Shown here: positions 1-9,900 of the stretch, piece after piece
Position numbering within the stretch: position 1 is the stretch's first letter
How the letters are laid out: every line of letters begins with the position of its first letter
Origin: Lautropia sp.
Lineage (GTDB): Bacteria; Pseudomonadota; Gammaproteobacteria; Burkholderiales; Burkholderiaceae_E
Assembly: GCA_030528325.1 (NCBI GenBank)
Contig: JAUMZD010000028.1
Span: 1-42,296 of the forward strand
Direction of reading: 5' to 3'
Length of the DNA: 42,296 nt
Notes under the pieces: generated by a model
The model's input: only the letters and a program-made list of their open reading frames with translations
What the model was told of the DNA's origin: nothing
Databases searched by the model: none
Program-made: the position numbers and the translations under genes

Positions 1-363
1 CTCACCCCCTGATTGTGGATCCTATCGGGGCGACAACTAGTCTGACATGGGGGGACCCCGAAGACCGGAATCCGCCAGACAGACACTCATCCCCCGGCCA
101 GAACCACCGATCGAACACCGGTCTGCATCTCACGGGCCTTTGGACAAGTTGACGCGCGCCACCGGCGCTTTCATGCGTCTACGTCCTGACACCCACTTCC
201 AGGAGCTTGGGCGGCAGGAATCGCGAAGGCGAAAATCGGCCCCGCCGAGCACGGTTTGTGCCCGATTCGCCGCCCCATAGCCCAAGCTATAGGGCAGGAA
301 GCGGGTGCAACATGGGCCGGCGCGGCCGGTTTGCAGCCCGCACCCCGGGCACGGGATCAGGGC
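1..363. other. Non-coding stretch downstream of purU
   Basis: No convincing gene was found in these 363 bases. The open frames here are short, rich in Arg and Pro, and resemble no family I know. A weak imperfect stem surrounds ATAGC...GCTAT near 275-292, but it has no T-run, so I do not call it a terminator. The purU stop lies at the right edge, so part of this is the purU 3' untranslated region. Confidence 0.5.
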
Positions 364-1254
364 TCACCGCAGGATCACCGTCCGCTGCTGGTTGAGGAAC
401 ACCCGCCGCTCGACGAAATAGCGCACGGCGCGGGCCAGCGCATGGCTTTCCATGTTGCGGCCCAGGGCCAGCAGATCGTCGGGGCTGTAGGTATGGTCCA
501 CATGGTGCACCGACTGTTCGATGATCGGCCCTTCGTCCAGATCTTCCGTCACGAAGTGTGCCGTGGCGCCGATGATCTTCACGCCGCGTTCGTAGGCCTG
601 ATGATAGGGTTTGGCCCCCTTGAAGCCAGGCAGGAAGGAATGGTGGATGTTGATGGCACGGCCGGCCAGCGCGCGGCTCGTGCCATCGCTCAGGATCTGC
701 ATGTAGCGCGCCAGAACCAGCAGCTCGGCATCGGTCTCTTCCATCAGCTTCAGGATGCTGGCCTCCTGCTCGGCACGGTTGGCGTTGCTGACCGGCAGGT
801 GGTGGTATGGGATGCCGGCCGCATCCGCATGGTTCTTCAGATCGGGATGGTTGGAGCCGATGGCGACCACTTCCATGTTCAGCTCCTTCATCCGGACGCG
901 GAACAACAGGTCGGCCAGGCAATGCTCGAGCTTCGAGACCATGATCAGCACCTTGGGCGGCACGCTCATGTCGTAGAAGTTCGCCGTCATGTCGAAGGAA
1001 TCGGCCACTGGCACGAAGGCTTCGCGCATACCGTCCAGCCCGTCCGGCAGTGACTTCACGCTGAACACGCAACGCACGAAAAACCGGCCGCCCGGATCGT
1101 CGTAGACCGAAAATTCCTGGATGTAGCCCTGATGCTTTTCCAGAAAGGCGGTGATGGCGGCCACCTGTCCGGCCCTGCTCGGGCAGGCCACCGTCAGGCA
1201 ATAGGGGCCACCGGCCTGGTTTGCAGCGTGTGCTGCCATGTCTGCTCCTGCCAT
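364..1254 (-). CDS. purU: Formyltetrahydrofolate deformylase
   Basis: This enzyme hydrolyses 10-formyl-THF to formate and THF and so balances the one-carbon pool. The 296-residue protein has the family's usual layout: an N-terminal ACT domain (about 17-95) and a C-terminal formyltransferase domain (about 100-296). The catalytic triad of that fold is visible as Asn202 and His204 in INIHHSFLPG and Asp240 in TEDLDEGPI. The ATG at 1254 follows AGGAG with a 9-base gap; an internal ATG at 1239 also has an AGGAG and is possible. It is divergent from the GlxA-type regulator at 1525, and a dyad ACCGTC-CT-GACGGT lies at 1284-1297. Sarcosine oxidase makes methylene-THF, and purU often accompanies sox operons, so its job here is probably to recycle folate during sarcosine breakdown. 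The family assignment is firm; the link to sarcosine is inferred from position. Confidence 0.95.
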   Translation of the reverse strand: MAGADMAAHAANQAGGPYCLTVACPSRAGQVAAITAFLEKHQGYIQEFSVYDDPGGRFFVRCVFSVKSLPDGLDGMREAFVPVADSFDMTANFYDMSVPPKVLIMVSKLEHCLADLLFRVRMKELNMEVVAIGSNHPDLKNHADAAGIPYHHLPVSNANRAEQEASILKLMEETDAELLVLARYMQILSDGTSRALAGRAINIHHSFLPGFKGAKPYHQAYERGVKIIGATAHFVTEDLDEGPIIEQSVHHVDHTYSPDDLLALGRNMESHALARAVRYFVERRVFLNQQRTVILR

Positions 1255-1524
1255 CTTGTCGTTCTCCTTCTGAATGAGCTGATACCGTCCTGACGGTCAG
1301 CACGACGCAGCGTTGACGAAACCGGATCACCCGGCGCCGGCTGACGCCGGTCATACCCCCTTCGTTGGCGCCCACGGCCCCGAGATGGGTGCAACCCGAG
1401 GCAGCACGTCATGGGCATCACGCCAGACCGTCAAGGTGTCAGACGTGCCCGAAACCGGACACGCTGGACTTACCTGCCATCAGCTTCACACGACTGGTGC
1501 CTGACTGACTAGAATAAAAACGAC

Positions 1525-2598
1525 ATGCCCATCGAAGATTCAGCAACCGGGAAAACCCCCATGCCCGACGCCCGTCCCGTCCGTTTCGGCTTCATCCTGC
1601 TCTCGCATTTCACGCTTACGGCCTTCTCGGGGATGATCGACGTGCTGCGGCTGGCCGGCGATGAGGGCGACCACAGCCGACCGGTACGCTGCACCTGGCA
1701 GGTGATCGACGAGAAACTGACACCCGTGCGCTCGAGCACCGGGGTTCAGGTATTGCCCTCCGAAACACTGGGTGACCCGACCCGCTTCGATTACCTCGTG
1801 GTGGTCGGCGGGCTGCTGCATACCCGCCCGCCCCTCAGCCCGGCGCTGCTCGCCTTCATCCGTCAGGCCGCGCAGGCCGGCATCACGCTGGTGGGACTGT
1901 GCACGGGTGCCTTTGCGATGATGCAGGCCGGTGTCATGAGCCATCACCGCATCTGCGTGAGCTGGTTCCATTACTGGGATTTCGTCGAACAGTTCCCATC
2001 GGTCGACCCCTCCCTGATCGTGGCCGACCGCCTCTACACCATCGACCGCCGCCGCATCACCTGCTCGGGCGGCCGCGCCTCCATCGACGTGGCGGCCGAG
2101 ATCCTGGGCCGTCACATCGACCGCGCCATCGTCCAGAAAGCCCTGCGCATCCTGCTGGTGGACGATGCCGACCGTGCCAACGCCGCCCAGCCCCTGCCCC
2201 CCAGCGACCGCCCGGCCACACACCCGATCGTCAAGCGTGCGATGCTGCTGATGGAACAGAACGTCGGCCACCAGCTGTCGCTGGCCGAACTGGCGGCACG
2301 ACTGGCCATCTCGGTGCGGCAACTGGAGCGGCTTTTCAAGGACAACACCCGCGACACGCCGCTGGCCTACGCCCGCAGCCTGCGCCTGCGCACCGCCGCC
2401 TGGATGCTGGGCCACTCGCGCAAGTCGATTGCCGACATCGCCATGAACTGCGGCTTTGCCGATGCCTCGCACCTGGGGCGGGAGTTTCGTGCAGCCTTCG
2501 GCATGCCGCCCGGCGCCTGGCGCAAGCGGGTGCAGCTGCCCGAGGCCCTGCTCGACAGCACCGAACCCGACGAGACAGCTTCGGGCAGCGGCAGCTGA
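1525..2598 (+). CDS. GlxA-type AraC family regulator
   Basis: This is a 357-residue transcription factor of the GlxA/GbdR type. Residues about 18-210 form a DJ-1/PfpI-like sensor domain with GLCTGAF around Cys126. Residues about 235-335 form a double helix-turn-helix AraC domain, seen in the LSLAELAARL and SIADIAMNCGF helices. Members of this group in Pseudomonas sense glycine betaine, dimethylglycine, carnitine or creatine-type compounds and switch on catabolic genes. Lying between purU and soxBDAG, it most likely controls sarcosine oxidase and purU. The ATG at 1525 has a poor ribosome site; an in-frame ATG at 1561 is an alternative. The last 26 codons and the sequence past the stop are repeated at 4840-4957, the far side of the ATPase/TOPRIM cassette, so the 3' end of this gene appears to be where that cassette entered. 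The inducer is not known. Confidence 0.88.
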   Translation: MPIEDSATGKTPMPDARPVRFGFILLSHFTLTAFSGMIDVLRLAGDEGDHSRPVRCTWQVIDEKLTPVRSSTGVQVLPSETLGDPTRFDYLVVVGGLLHTRPPLSPALLAFIRQAAQAGITLVGLCTGAFAMMQAGVMSHHRICVSWFHYWDFVEQFPSVDPSLIVADRLYTIDRRRITCSGGRASIDVAAEILGRHIDRAIVQKALRILLVDDADRANAAQPLPPSDRPATHPIVKRAMLLMEQNVGHQLSLAELAARLAISVRQLERLFKDNTRDTPLAYARSLRLRTAAWMLGHSRKSIADIAMNCGFADASHLGREFRAAFGMPPGAWRKRVQLPEALLDSTEPDETASGSGS

Positions 2599-2635
2599 GC
2601 TGCATCACCGCGGCCCTGCCGAAACCGGGCCAGCC
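2518..2635 (+). repeat. Direct repeat, left copy (3' end of GlxA gene)
   Basis: This 118-bp segment covers the last 26 codons of the regulator gene, its stop codon and about 37 bases beyond. It matches 4840-4957 in the same orientation with a constant offset of 2322. By eye there are six mismatches (at 2585, 2593, 2610, 2622, 2623 and 2627), about 95% identity. It marks the left boundary of the ATPase/TOPRIM cassette. Confidence 0.9.
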
Positions 2636-2650
2636 AGGATAAAAGCTCGC

Positions 2651-3307
2651 TCAGCCAATCACCCCGAGCGCCACCAGCGCCGCGTGTACATCCGCCTCCA
2701 GGGATCGAAAGGAAGGCAGGCGTCGCAGGGCAGCCAGGTTCACCTCATCCCCCAGCCGGGACAGATGATCCAGCTCGGAATGACGCCGCCCACGAGCACC
2801 GGGCCTGGCCCGGTCGAAACACCGGCTCAAAAGCTGCTTGGGCTCCCTCTCCCGTTCGATCAGCCCCGCCGGCGGCAGCCCCAGCCCCCGATCATCCAGC
2901 GTCGTGTCGAATACCGTCCGCAGTGCATCGCCATCGGCCAGCATCCACGATTCTGTTTCCCGAACCGGCACGACACCGACACCAGCACCCGACATCTCTG
3001 CCCCCAGCAAGACCAGGGCAGGATCGACCCGCTCCCGCCGCGCCCTGTCAGCGTCACCATCACCGTCAGTGTGTACGAACAGCAGCCGCCAGCGTCCCTG
3101 TGCCATGCGCGCTGCCGCCAGAATGCGTTGCTCTCGAGGTGCATCCCTGAGCGCCTCCGGATGATCGAGCGGCCACACTTCGGTCACCTCCACGGCACCC
3201 CGAACATGGGCGGCACACATGTCCTCGCACATCCGCCGCAACACCGGCGACAGAAAACGGTAATCGGTAGGGCCCTCTGCATACAGTGCAAGACTCAAGT
3301 AGTGCAT
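2651..3307 (-). CDS. DUF4276 family TOPRIM-like protein
   Basis: This 218-residue protein opens with a short strand and YAEGPTDYRFL, which fits the TOPRIM glutamate motif (Glu11). Further on, LLFVHTDGDGDA supplies the DxD motif (Asp81, Asp83), followed by a conserved-looking ETESW (117-121). These are the metal-binding landmarks of TOPRIM nucleases and primases, and DUF4276 proteins carry this pattern. The gene starts 2 bases after the stop of the ATPase gene, so the two are almost certainly translationally coupled. ATPase plus separate TOPRIM partner is the architecture of PARIS (AriA/AriB), RloA/RloB (AbiL) and split class 2 OLD systems, which act in phage defence. By analogy it may be the nuclease effector of an ATPase sensor. 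Nuclease activity and the defence role are inferred; the DUF assignment is from recognition, not search. Confidence 0.75.
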   Translation of the reverse strand: MHYLSLALYAEGPTDYRFLSPVLRRMCEDMCAAHVRGAVEVTEVWPLDHPEALRDAPREQRILAAARMAQGRWRLLFVHTDGDGDADRARRERVDPALVLLGAEMSGAGVGVVPVRETESWMLADGDALRTVFDTTLDDRGLGLPPAGLIEREREPKQLLSRCFDRARPGARGRRHSELDHLSRLGDEVNLAALRRLPSFRSLEADVHAALVALGVIG

Positions 3308-3309
3308 GT

Positions 3310-4734
3310 TCAGCCCTCGGGGTTCACCGTCCGCAGGATATCCTGCACCTCGGCCTCGGAGACGGGTTGAACGCTCCCGGCGTGCGCCTGAGCTCCCTCG
3401 CCATCGAACAGGCTCTGCTGCACCACGCTCCGCACCGGTCTCAGACGCGTCCGGCGCCGACGCTCATGGCGCTCACCATCGACCACCGTGACCGTATCGG
3501 CGAACAGCACGGCACCTTCAGCGGCTTCCAGGCCTCCATCACGATGCCGCTCAAGCAGAGCCGACAGCACCACCGGCGAATGGCTGTTGAGGAAAAGCTG
3601 ACTCAACGGCACCACCGCCCCGCCCTCCTGATGCCCGGCCGGATCCGTCACCATACCGCGCAATTGTTGTACCAGCTCGCGCACCCGCCCCGGATGGACG
3701 CCATTTTCCGGCTCCTCGAAGCACAGCACCCCCCGGTGCCCGGGGTCGTGCAGCAAGGTCAGCAGAGCCAGAATGCGCAGTGTGCCATCCGAGAGCACGC
3801 GCGAACTGAAGGGCAGCCCATCACGCATCGTCAGCTCGATCCGGTATTCCCGGCTGGCATCGTGCAGATCGGCATCCAGCCGGCGCACCCCCGACACCAG
3901 ATTGTTCAGCGTCGCCGCAATGTCGCTGAGGATACCAGCCGGTTGTGCCTCGGTCCGGGTCTCGGCCTTCATGCGTGCCAGCACGGCAGCCAGATTCGAC
4001 CCATCGGCCTCCAGCACATCGGACGCCGTCACCGGCGTGGGCCGGCGCAGCAGTGCCGGATCGAGCTGCAGCAGGCGCCAGTGCCGCATTTCCTCTCGCA
4101 GCGCGAAGAGCAGCGGAAACTCGGCGTTGGTGATGCTGTAGAGCACCGTGGCCCCGGCCGCACTGGCAGGACGGCTTCGGCCCTGCTTGCCATCCTGGTG
4201 GATGCTGAACACCGGTTCGCCCCCTGCCCCCTTGTCCATGGTCAGCAAGGGCTTCTGACGCCCGTACTTGAGGTAGGCAGCACGAAATGCCGGGGAGGGC
4301 TGCACCGCCCTGGCCCAGGCATCCTCCTTGCGCATGATGGGCATGGCCGCTTCGCGGGCCACCAGGATACGCGGCACCCCGGGGCGCACCTCGCGCCGCT
4401 CAAGCTCGACCTCGTAGCGGATGCGCGTGTGATTCACCGCCACCTCGCTGCCCCAGGGGTCTCGCACGACCGGGTCGACCAGCACCTCCACGGCCAGCGA
4501 CATGCGCGTGGCACGCCCATTCGGGGTCTGACGGAAAAGCTCCAGCGGCTCGCCCCGCATCTGCTTGAACGCTTCAGCCACATCCCGCGTGGCCAGCAAC
4601 GACAGCAACTGGATGACGTCGAACAGGTTGCTCTTGCCAGCGGCGTTGTTGCCAAGGATGGCCGTGAAGGGCATGAAGTCGACGGCAAGCCCTTCAAAGG
4701 TCTTGAAACCGTCCACCTCCAGACGTGTCAGCAT
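3310..4734 (-). CDS. OLD/AriA-like AAA-type ATPase
   Basis: This is a 474-residue SMC/ABC-like ATPase of the AAA_15/AAA_21 group. It opens with LTRLEVDGFKTFEGL, typical of RecF/OLD-like proteins. Walker A is GNNAAGKS (28-35), a signature-like LSDGTLR lies at 314-320, Walker B is LCFEEPENG (337-345) and the H-loop is NSHSP (383-387). No TOPRIM domain follows; that part is encoded by the next gene. The ATG at 4734 is chosen because AGAGGAG precedes it by 6 bases; the frame stays open 12 codons further but without support. A charged ERHERRRRTR tract lies at 421-430. Together with the DUF4276 gene it forms a two-gene unit like PARIS or RloAB. Biochemical activity as an ATPase is well supported by motifs; phage sensing is inferred. 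Confidence 0.85.
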   Translation of the reverse strand: MLTRLEVDGFKTFEGLAVDFMPFTAILGNNAAGKSNLFDVIQLLSLLATRDVAEAFKQMRGEPLELFRQTPNGRATRMSLAVEVLVDPVVRDPWGSEVAVNHTRIRYEVELERREVRPGVPRILVAREAAMPIMRKEDAWARAVQPSPAFRAAYLKYGRQKPLLTMDKGAGGEPVFSIHQDGKQGRSRPASAAGATVLYSITNAEFPLLFALREEMRHWRLLQLDPALLRRPTPVTASDVLEADGSNLAAVLARMKAETRTEAQPAGILSDIAATLNNLVSGVRRLDADLHDASREYRIELTMRDGLPFSSRVLSDGTLRILALLTLLHDPGHRGVLCFEEPENGVHPGRVRELVQQLRGMVTDPAGHQEGGAVVPLSQLFLNSHSPVVLSALLERHRDGGLEAAEGAVLFADTVTVVDGERHERRRRTRLRPVRSVVQQSLFDGEGAQAHAGSVQPVSEAEVQDILRTVNPEG

Positions 4735-4839
4735 CAGGTACTCCTCTGCAATCGAGCAAAAGGGGGGCAATCACAATTTGACAGGATACCAGCCAGAACG
4801 TGGGTGCGGACCACGGCCCGAGACCCGGCTGCCAGTCGA

Positions 4840-4957
4840 TGGCGCAAGCGGGTGCAGCTGCCCGAGGCCCTGCTCGACAGCACCGAACCCGACGAGACAG
4901 CTTCGGACAGCGGCGGCTGAGCTGCATCACCTCGGCCCTGCCGCCACCCGGCCAGCG
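4840..4957 (+). repeat. Direct repeat, right copy (orphan GlxA 3' end)
   Basis: This is the second copy of the 118-bp repeat. It encodes, out of context, the same C-terminal 26 codons of the upstream regulator ending in TGA at 4918-4920, with Ser and Gly swapped near the end. No regulator body precedes it, so it is an untranslated scar. It marks the right boundary of the cassette and lies just upstream of the ATPase gene, on the other strand. Confidence 0.9.
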
Positions 4958-5210
4958 CGCCAGTGGTGAAAACCCCGGTCGGCCGGAATCTTCCAGCGCG
5001 ATGACGCAAAAATTCTATCGCCCGGGGCGACCGTTCTGATGTACTGGCGGCCTGTATCATCGGGATCACCGGCGCCCTTCGGCACCCATTCCCCATGCGC
5101 CCGCCCGCATGCCGGTGATGATGCCGCGAACGGTGCTGGTGCTCAGGCCACCTGGGAGCTTGGGCGATAGGCCTGGGAGCCTGCCCCGGCACAAGACTTG
5201 CGAGAACACC

Positions 5211-6458
5211 ATGGACAACCGTTACTCCATCTTCAGCCTGATCCGTCAGGGTCTGAAGTACAACGAACAATGGCCGCGCGCCTGGCGCAGCCCCGAGCCG
5301 AAGCAGGAATACGACGTGGTCATCGTGGGCGCCGGTGGCCATGGCCTGGCCACCGCCTACTACCTGGCCAGGGAACATGGGGTGCGCAACATAGCCGTGC
5401 TGGAGAAAGGCTGGCTGGGTGGCGGCAACACCGCCCGCAACACCACCATCGTCCGATCCAACTACCTGTGGGACGAGTCCGCCCAGCTCTACGAGAAGGC
5501 CATGCAGCTGTGGGAGGGGCTGTCGCAGGATCTGAACTACAACGTGATGTTCAGCCAGCGCGGCGTGCTGAACCTGGCCCACAACCTGCAGGAAGTGCGC
5601 GACACGCAGCGGCGCATCAATGCCAACCGCTACAACGGCGTCGATGCCGAATGGCTCACGCCCGAACAGATCGCCGAGATCGTGCCCGGCATCAACCTGC
5701 ACACCCGCTACCCGGTGCTCGGCGCCTCCTACCAGCCGCGCGCCGGCGTCGCCCGCCACGATGCGGTGGCCTGGGGCTTTGCTCGCGCCGCCGACCAGCT
5801 GGGCGTGCACATCATCGAGAACTGTCCTGTCACGGCCATCCGCCGCAAGGATGGCGCGATCGAGGGGGTCGAAACCGGCAAAGGCTTCATCCGCACGAAG
5901 AAGCTCGGCATCGTCGTGGCCGGCAATTCCAGCGTGCTGGCCGACATGGCCGGCATCCGCCTGCCCGTCGAGAGCCATCCGCTACAGGCACTGGTGTCCG
6001 AGCCGGTCAAGCCCACGATCAACACGGTCATCATGTCCAACGCCATCCACGCCTACATCAGCCAGTCCGACAAGGGCGATCTGGTGATCGGTGCCGGCAT
6101 CGACCAGTACATCGGCTACGGCCAGCGCGGCAGCTTCCAGAGCATCGAGCACACGCTGCAAGCCATCGTCGAGATGTTCCCCTTCCTGAGCCGCGTGCGG
6201 ATGAACCGCCAGTGGGGCGGCATCGTCGATGTCTGCCCGGATGCCTGTCCGATCATCTCCAAGACCCCGGTGAAAGGTCTGTATTTCAACTGCGGCTGGG
6301 GCACCGGCGGTTTCAAGGCCACCCCTGGATCAGGCTGGGTCTTTGCCCACACCATCGCCCGCGATGAACCTCACCCGCTGAACGCACCCTTCTCGATCGA
6401 CCGCTTCCATTCCGGCCACCTGATCGACGAACACGGCGCTGCCGCGGTTGCACACTGA
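5211..6458 (+). CDS. soxB: Sarcosine oxidase beta subunit
   Basis: This is the flavin subunit of heterotetrameric sarcosine oxidase, which oxidises sarcosine to glycine, H2O2 and a one-carbon unit. It has 415 residues, normal for the family. The FAD-binding [19 protein letters not shown] is at about 35-53, and the [14 protein letters not shown] segment near the C-terminus is typical. His183 in ARHDAVAWG is the likely site of covalent FMN attachment, by analogy with corynebacterial enzymes. The ATG at 5211 begins the standard [15 protein letters not shown] opening; the longer frame from 5109 has no family support. It is the first gene of soxBDAG, with 14 bases before soxD. A possible -10 (TATCAT) is near 5056-5061 in the upstream gap. 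Control by the adjacent GlxA-type regulator is likely. Confidence 0.96.
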   Translation: MDNRYSIFSLIRQGLKYNEQWPRAWRSPEPKQEYDVVIVGAGGHGLATAYYLAREHGVRNIAVLEKGWLGGGNTARNTTIVRSNYLWDESAQLYEKAMQLWEGLSQDLNYNVMFSQRGVLNLAHNLQEVRDTQRRINANRYNGVDAEWLTPEQIAEIVPGINLHTRYPVLGASYQPRAGVARHDAVAWGFARAADQLGVHIIENCPVTAIRRKDGAIEGVETGKGFIRTKKLGIVVAGNSSVLADMAGIRLPVESHPLQALVSEPVKPTINTVIMSNAIHAYISQSDKGDLVIGAGIDQYIGYGQRGSFQSIEHTLQAIVEMFPFLSRVRMNRQWGGIVDVCPDACPIISKTPVKGLYFNCGWGTGGFKATPGSGWVFAHTIARDEPHPLNAPFSIDRFHSGHLIDEHGAAAVAH

Positions 6459-6472
6459 CAAAGGAACCCACC

Positions 6473-6955
6473 ATGTTGCTGATCCACTGCCCCTGGTGCG
6501 GAGAGCGCGCCGAGAGCGAATTCAATTACGGCGGCGAGGCAGGCATCGTCCGCCCTATCGACGCCGCCAGCAGGGACAAGGGCACCTGGCTGTCCGACGA
6601 GCAATGGGGCGATTACGTCTTCATGCGCAAGAACACCCGTGGCGTATTCAAGGAACAATGGGTTCATACCCATGGTTGCCGCAGATGGTTCGAGGCCGAA
6701 CGGGATACGCAGACCTATGAGTTCCTGTCGGTCACGCCGATGAAGAGCCGCCGAATCGTCAGCGCCGACGACCAGTCCGCCGCATCCGCTGCGGGCGCTC
6801 CGGTCGCGGCGCCTGCCAGCGCAGCCCCCACGAGCCAGCCGTCTCCTGCCGGGCAGGCGGCTGTATCGCAGGCTCCGGTCACCACACCATCTTCATCCCA
6901 ACAGGCAGCATCACCGGCAGGCAAGGCCGACCAGGCACCACAGGGGGGCGCATGA
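6473..6955 (+). CDS. soxD: Sarcosine oxidase delta subunit with Ala/Pro/Ser tail
   Basis: This is the small zinc-binding subunit of sarcosine oxidase. Residues 1-95 match the family: CPWCG supplies Cys6 and Cys9, and HTHGC (65-69) supplies the remaining zinc ligands. The usual subunit is about 90-110 residues; this one runs to 160 because of a tail (about 100-160) made almost wholly of Ala, Ser, Pro, Gln and Gly. The reading frame is continuous and overlaps the soxA start by ATGA at 6952-6955, so the tail is not a frameshift product. A similar low-complexity insert occurs in SoxA. The tail may be a flexible linker, but its role is unknown. Confidence 0.93.
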   Translation: MLLIHCPWCGERAESEFNYGGEAGIVRPIDAASRDKGTWLSDEQWGDYVFMRKNTRGVFKEQWVHTHGCRRWFEAERDTQTYEFLSVTPMKSRRIVSADDQSAASAAGAPVAAPASAAPTSQPSPAGQAAVSQAPVTTPSSSQQAASPAGKADQAPQGGA

Positions 6956-9900
6956 GCACCAGTCAATCTTCCCGGCTGCCACAAGGCGGCCGTGTCCAGC
7001 GCAACAAGCCATTGCGCTTCCGCTTCAACGGCAAGGAATACCAGGGCTATGAAGGCGATACGCTCGCCTCGGCCCTGCTCGCCAACGGCGTTCACTTCGT
7101 GGCACGCAGCTTCAAGTATCACCGTCCGCGCGGCATCCTGACGGCCGGGGTCGAAGAGCCGAACGCACTGGTACAGCTGGAGACCGGTGCCTGGACCATC
7201 CCGAACGCCCGGGCCACCGAGGTCGAGCTGTATGAAGGTCTTTCGGCCACCAGCGTCAACGCCAGGCCCGACATCGAACGCGACCGGATGGCCTTCCTCG
7301 GCAACTTCGCCCGCTTCATCCCGGCCGGCTTCTACTACAAGACCTTCATGTGGCCGAAGAGCTGGTGGGGTCATTACGAAGAGCGTATCCGTGATGCAGC
7401 CGGCCTTGGCGTCGTGCCGACCGAGAAGGATCCGGATCGCTACGAGAAGACCTTCGCCCACTGTGACGTGCTGGTCGTCGGTGCGGGCCCTGCCGGTCTG
7501 GCCGCGGCCGTCGCGGCCGGCGAGCTGGGCGCGCGCGTCATCCTCGTGGACAACCAGCCCGAGCCGGGCGGCAGCCTGCTATGGTCGCGTGAGACGATCG
7601 ACGGCCAGCCTGCCGCCGACTGGGCCGCGCAGATGACCCGGAAGCTCGCGGCCATGCCGGATGTCCAGGTGCTGAACCGCAGCACGGCCTTCGGTTATCA
7701 CGACAGCAACCTCGTCACCGTCTGCCAGAAGCACACCGACCACCTGCCACTCGCCGCCCGCAACGGTGCTGTGCGCGAACGTCTGTGGAAGATCCGTGCA
7801 CGGCAGGTGGTGCTCGCCACCGGTGCCCATGAGCGGCCGCTCGTCTTCGGCAACAACGACCTGCCGGGCGTGATGACCGCCTCGTCGGTGTCGGCCTACA
7901 TCCACCGCTTCGGGGTGCTGCCGGGGCGTCGGGCCGTCGTCTGCACGAACAACGACAGCGCCTACCGCACCGCCCTCGACCTGCGTGAGATGGGTGCCCA
8001 GGTCACGATCGTCGACCCGCGCCCCAACAGCGATGGCACGCTGCCCCAGACGGCACAGGCTGCCGGTATCAGCATCATCCGCCAGATGATGGTGGTCGAA
8101 GCCCTGGGCAAGCACCATGTCACGGGTGTCGTGCTGCGTGCGCCCGGCGACACCAGCGACAGCCGTGGCACGCAGCTCGAATGCGATCTGGTTGCCATGT
8201 CCGGTGGCTGGAACCCGGTGCTGCACCTCTTCGCCCAGTCTCAGGGCAAGCCGCGCTGGTGCGCCGAACGTGCCTGCTTCGTGCCCGATGTCGTGACGCA
8301 GGCCCAGGCCAGCGTCGGTGCCGCCAACGGTGATTTCCTGCTGCAACAGGCGCTCGATGGCGGCAGCCAGGCCGGCCACGCGGCAGCGATCGCCGCCCGC
8401 CAGCGTGGGCTGAAGCCCGGGTTCGTGGCCGAATACCCCTTGCCCGCCGGCAACGGTGCTGGTGCTCAGAGCCATGGTGACAAGGCCGATACAGCCCCTG
8501 CCATCCAGACTAGCGCGCAGGCAGGGGCTTCCGCGCCTGCCGAGGGCGATGGGCCGGTTCCCGCATCCGCCCCCCGCTACCAGGCCGAAGCCTGCCACGA
8601 AGCACCGATCCTGCCGTTGTGGCAGGCGATGCGCGGCTCGGCCGCCGATCGGGGCCCGAAGCAGTTCATCGACTACCAGAACGATGTGGCCGTCTCCGAC
8701 ATCCAGCTGGCCGTGCGCGAAGGCTATCGCAACGTCGAGCACGTCAAACGCTACACCGCGATGGGCTTCGGCACCGATCAGGGCAAACTCGGCAACATCA
8801 ACGGCATGGCCGTACTCGCCGAAACCCTCGGCCAGAGCATCGAGCAGACCGGCACCACCACCTTCCGGCCGAACTTCACCCCGGTCACCTTCGGCGCCTT
8901 TGCCGGACGCGAGCTGGGCGATTTCTTCGAGCCGGTGCGCAAAACCTGCACCTACGACTGGCATGCCGCCCGCAAGGCCCCGTTCGAGGATGTGGGCCAG
9001 TGGAAACGCGCCTGGTACTACCCGCAGGGCAACGAGGATCTGCACGCCGCCGTCGCACGCGAGTGCCTGGCCGTGCGCAACAGCGTGGGCCTGCTGGACT
9101 ACTCCACGCTCGGCAAGATCGACGTGCGCGGCCCGGATGCCGTCAAGTTTCTGAACCTGATGTACATCAACGCCTGGGCCAAGCTCGCCCCCGGCCGTTG
9201 CCGCTATGGCCTGCTGCTCGACGAGAACGGCATGATCATGGACGACGGCGTGAACATCCGGCTGGCCGACGACCACTTCCTGCTGACCACCACCTCCAGC
9301 GGTGCTGCCCGGGTCTTCGCCTGGATGGAGCGCTGGCTGCAGACCGAATGGCCGGACATGAAGGTCTACCTGACCTCCGTCACCGACCAGTACGCCGTTG
9401 CCACCGTGGCCGGCCCGAAGGCCCGCAAGGTGCTGGAAGAAGTCTGCGAAGGCATCGACTTCTCGAATGAAGCCTTCCCCTTCATGAGCTTCAAGGAAGG
9501 CACGATCGACGGCGTGTTCGCCCGTGTGCTGCGCGTCAGCTTCTCGGGTGAGCTGTCCTACGAGGTGTACACGCCGGCCAACGCCGGACGTCACGTCTGG
9601 GAGCGTCTGATGCAGGCCGGCGAGAAGTACGGCATCACACCCTACGGCACCGAAACGATGCACGTGCTGCGTGCCGAGAAGGGCTACATCATCGTCGGTC
9701 AGGACACCGACGGCTCGCTGACCCCCGCCGATGTCGGCATGGGTGGCATGGCGGCTGCCAGCAAGGACTTCCTCGGCAAGCGTTCACTGATGCGAAGCCA
9801 CACGGCCGGCCCGAAGCGCAAGCAGCTGGTGGGCCTGCTGACGACCGACCCGAACGTCGTGCTGCCCGAAGGCGCCCAGCTGCTGAACGAGCCAACCGAG

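Larger units (their letters stand above)
2636..4839 (-). mobile_element. Putative inserted defence cassette between direct repeats
   Basis: This 2.2-kb block lies between two 118-bp direct repeats of a gene 3' end and carries only a two-gene operon, an ATPase and a TOPRIM-like protein, read opposite to its neighbours. The arrangement resembles elements that insert at a gene's 3' end and restore its coding sequence. No integrase, transposase or terminal inverted repeat is visible, so either mobility is supplied in trans or the block entered by homologous recombination. A local tandem duplication followed by replacement is an alternative origin. Confidence 0.45.

Noticed and set aside
1..363. 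Short open frames at the left end of the window
   Set aside because: Arg/Pro-rich, overlapping, without ribosome sites or family likeness.
2636..4839. Insertion sequence or prophage fragment as the source of the cassette
   Set aside because: No transposase, integrase or terminal inverted repeat is visible. Only the flanking 118-bp direct repeats support insertion.
3286..4920. 544-codon open frame on the plus strand across the ATPase gene
   Set aside because: It is antisense to a gene with clear motifs, has a composition rich in His, Gln and Arg typical of codon-bias shadows, and its last 26 codons are simply the repeated regulator end.
5041..5210. N-terminal extension of SoxB from an ATG at 5109
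   Set aside because: The 34 extra residues have no family counterpart. The ATG at 5211 gives the standard SoxB N-terminus.
7579..9663. 694-codon open frame antisense to soxA
   Set aside because: It lies wholly within soxA on the other strand, with no recognisable domain or ribosome site. Long shadows are common in GC-rich genes.
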